Positions 4,536-5,756 of a stretch of 5,756 bases of DNA are shown here, in pieces. The number at the start of each line of letters is the position of its first letter. The stretch's first letter is position 1. Where the stretch lies: assembly GCA_035761045.1 (NCBI GenBank), contig DASTRU010000112.1, forward strand, positions 1 through 5,756. Direction: 5' to 3'. Below the pieces are notes generated by a model. That model searched no databases. It was not told the DNA's origin and saw only the letters and a list, made by a program, of their open reading frames with translations. The position numbers were made by a program, and so were the translations under genes. This DNA is from DASTRU01 sp035761045 (GTDB taxonomy: Bacteria > Pseudomonadota > Gammaproteobacteria > Burkholderiales > Burkholderiaceae_E).

Positions 4536-5756
4536 CTAACGTTTTTGGGCATGCGCGCTACGCAGCAAGCTCAACGCTTGCGCTTTCAACACGCCCAAGG
4601 TGGAAAGCTCGTCTTGCGTGGCCTTCAAACCGGTCTCGCGAGATACGCAAACCACCAGCGCGACGGGCGCGTTGCCGTGATGAATCGGCAGCACGAGCAG
4701 GGCGCCGGGATTGGGAAAGGCCTTGTCCAACCACGCGGGAATGTATTTGCGTAATTGCGGATCGTGCGTGTCGTGCAAGTACAAGTCGGTGCGCCGCGCG
4801 AGTGCCGCTTGCACGATGTCGGCCTTGGCCGCGCCCGTGGTGAACCCCCAGCCACGAGCCTCGGCCGCATCGAGGCCAAAGGTGATCCACGGCAAATAAC
4901 GGCCGCGCGTTTCCAAAAAGAACATGCTGACTTGCGCGTGCATCGCGTGATGCAAGGATTCAAGCAGCATGCGGCACAAATCCTTTGGCGCATGCCCGTC
5001 CGCCACGCCTGCTTGCACATCGGCCAAGCCTTGTAGCAACCGCGCCGAACGCGAGTCGGCCGGGTCTTGCCGATGCGCGGCCTCGATGACGCGGTCGAGC
5101 TCCTGCTCGGCGTCTTGCGCTTCGTCGGTGCCGTCGTTGGCGTTGCTCACGCTGCCGGCCGGCCGGCCGAGCGCCGCTTCAAACCATGAATCCGCCTTCG
5201 CGATGGCCGCGGTCATCGATTCGGTAAAGGCCTCGCGCTCGCATCCGTGCGCGGCTTGCCAATTCGTCCATAAGGTTTGCATCCGCGCGGTATCGATCGG
5301 CCCTGGCAGCTGCGCGAGTTGCATCGCGCAGGCCGACAACGATTTCAAATGCTCGTCGATCGACGGCGGCGCCAAGGTGGCCGAACGACACGGCTCGGTG
5401 GCATACACCAAGCGCTCGGGCAATTTCCACGCGCGCGCTAGTCCGTTGGCCACGCGGTCGCTGACGCCGCGTTCGAGCAAGCTGTCGTACTCGTTGGGTG
5501 CGACCAAGGCGCAGGCCAATGCGCCGCTCGCGCGGATGAGGGCGCATACGGTCGCATCCTCCGCGATCGCGGCGGGCGCGAATGTGCGCGCCAGGTTGGC
5601 GGCGCGCAAGGCGTGCAAGCAGGCGCGTTCATACGCGGGCCCAGTGCCTTCCCGCGCGGCTTGCAGTAACTCGAACGACATCGCGAGTTGCCAAATCGCA
5701 TCGAAGCCGAGCAGCAAGATGGCCTTGGAAATCGTCGTGACTCGACCCGCGCGACC
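4536..5756 (-). CDS. HDOD-GAF signalling protein, start beyond the right edge
   Basis: There are 406 visible residues; the frame is open to the last base, so the N-terminus is missing. A TTG at 5717 could pass for a start, but the 13 residues before it (GRVTTISKAI) are HDOD sequence, so it is internal. Visible residues 1 to about 125 are the C-terminal part of an HDOD domain: VTTISKAILLLGFDAIWQLA, then a WKLPERLV segment near 110. HDOD is related to HD-type phosphohydrolases but lacks the metal ligands and usually acts as a regulatory output domain. A helical linker follows, with an acidic stretch at about 207-226. From about 235 to 402 there is a GAF-like sensor domain, including a hydrophobic ALLVLPIHHGNAPVALVV strand pair at 352-369. 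No membrane segment is visible, so it is probably cytoplasmic. In betaproteobacteria such proteins often carry an N-terminal kinase or receiver domain, which cannot be judged here. HDOD is well supported by motif; GAF rests on pattern only. It is the upstream partner of the protease gene. Confidence 0.85.
   Translation of the reverse strand, partial: GRAGRVTTISKAILLLGFDAIWQLAMSFELLQAAREGTGPAYERACLHALRAANLARTFAPAAIAEDATVCALIRASGALACALVAPNEYDSLLERGVSDRVANGLARAWKLPERLVYATEPCRSATLAPPSIDEHLKSLSACAMQLAQLPGPIDTARMQTLWTNWQAAHGCEREAFTESMTAAIAKADSWFEAALGRPAGSVSNANDGTDEAQDAEQELDRVIEAAHRQDPADSRSARLLQGLADVQAGVADGHAPKDLCRMLLESLHHAMHAQVSMFFLETRGRYLPWITFGLDAAEARGWGFTTGAAKADIVQAALARRTDLYLHDTHDPQLRKYIPAWLDKAFPNPGALLVLPIHHGNAPVALVVCVSRETGLKATQDELSTLGVLKAQALSLLRSAHAQKR

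Noticed and set aside
4167..4754. 195-codon plus-strand open frame spanning the protease/HDOD-GAF junction
   Set aside because: It lies opposite two genes with clear family motifs and shows only low-complexity Ala/Thr/Arg/Asn sequence.
5155..5169. Tandem CCGG palindromic run inside the HDOD-GAF gene
   Set aside because: It encodes Gly-Arg-Pro-Ala in the linker and is explained by GC-rich codon use. No repeat copies were seen elsewhere in the window.

Overview
The window is GC-rich and densely coding. It looks like ordinary chromosome from a betaproteobacterium, most likely of Burkholderiales type. That placement is inferred from the base composition and from a protein set typical of the group: a small FNWRE-type lipoprotein, a PsiF-repeat protein, a DUF481 outer-membrane protein and a RecBCD-type recC. 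No rRNA, tRNA, CRISPR array, transposase, integrase or attachment site was seen. Both edges cut through genes.

Left part (1-1531, minus strand): the first ~510 codons of recC, the non-catalytic, Chi-scanning subunit of the RecBCD recombination nuclease. The gene runs off the left edge. Its frame is open from the ATG at 1531 to base 1, and it aligns along its length with the N-terminal half of E. coli RecC. Several positions implicated in reading the E. coli Chi site are different here.

Middle part (1615-3641, plus strand): three exported proteins, probably separate transcription units. They are a small lipoprotein of unknown function (1615-2190), divergent from recC across 83 bp; a secreted, Pro/Ala- and Lys-rich protein with one PsiF repeat (2354-2701), which has the best ribosome-binding site in the window and is followed by a clear intrinsic terminator (2732-2763); and a DUF481/YdiY-type outer-membrane beta-barrel protein (2835-3641).

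Right part (3638-5756, minus strand): a CPBP/CAAX-type glutamic intramembrane protease (3638-4501) follows, with a 34-bp gap, a large HDOD-GAF signalling protein (4536-5756) whose start lies beyond the right edge. The two are probably co-transcribed. The protease and the DUF481 gene converge, and their TAG stop codons share the palindrome CTAG at 3638-3641.

Apart from the two same-strand neighbours on the right, the genes show no obvious common pathway. I found no convincing new biological system. The points most worth a second look are the altered Chi-reading positions in RecC, the HDOD-GAF/protease pair, the tail-to-tail stop overlap, and the domain layout of the PsiF protein.
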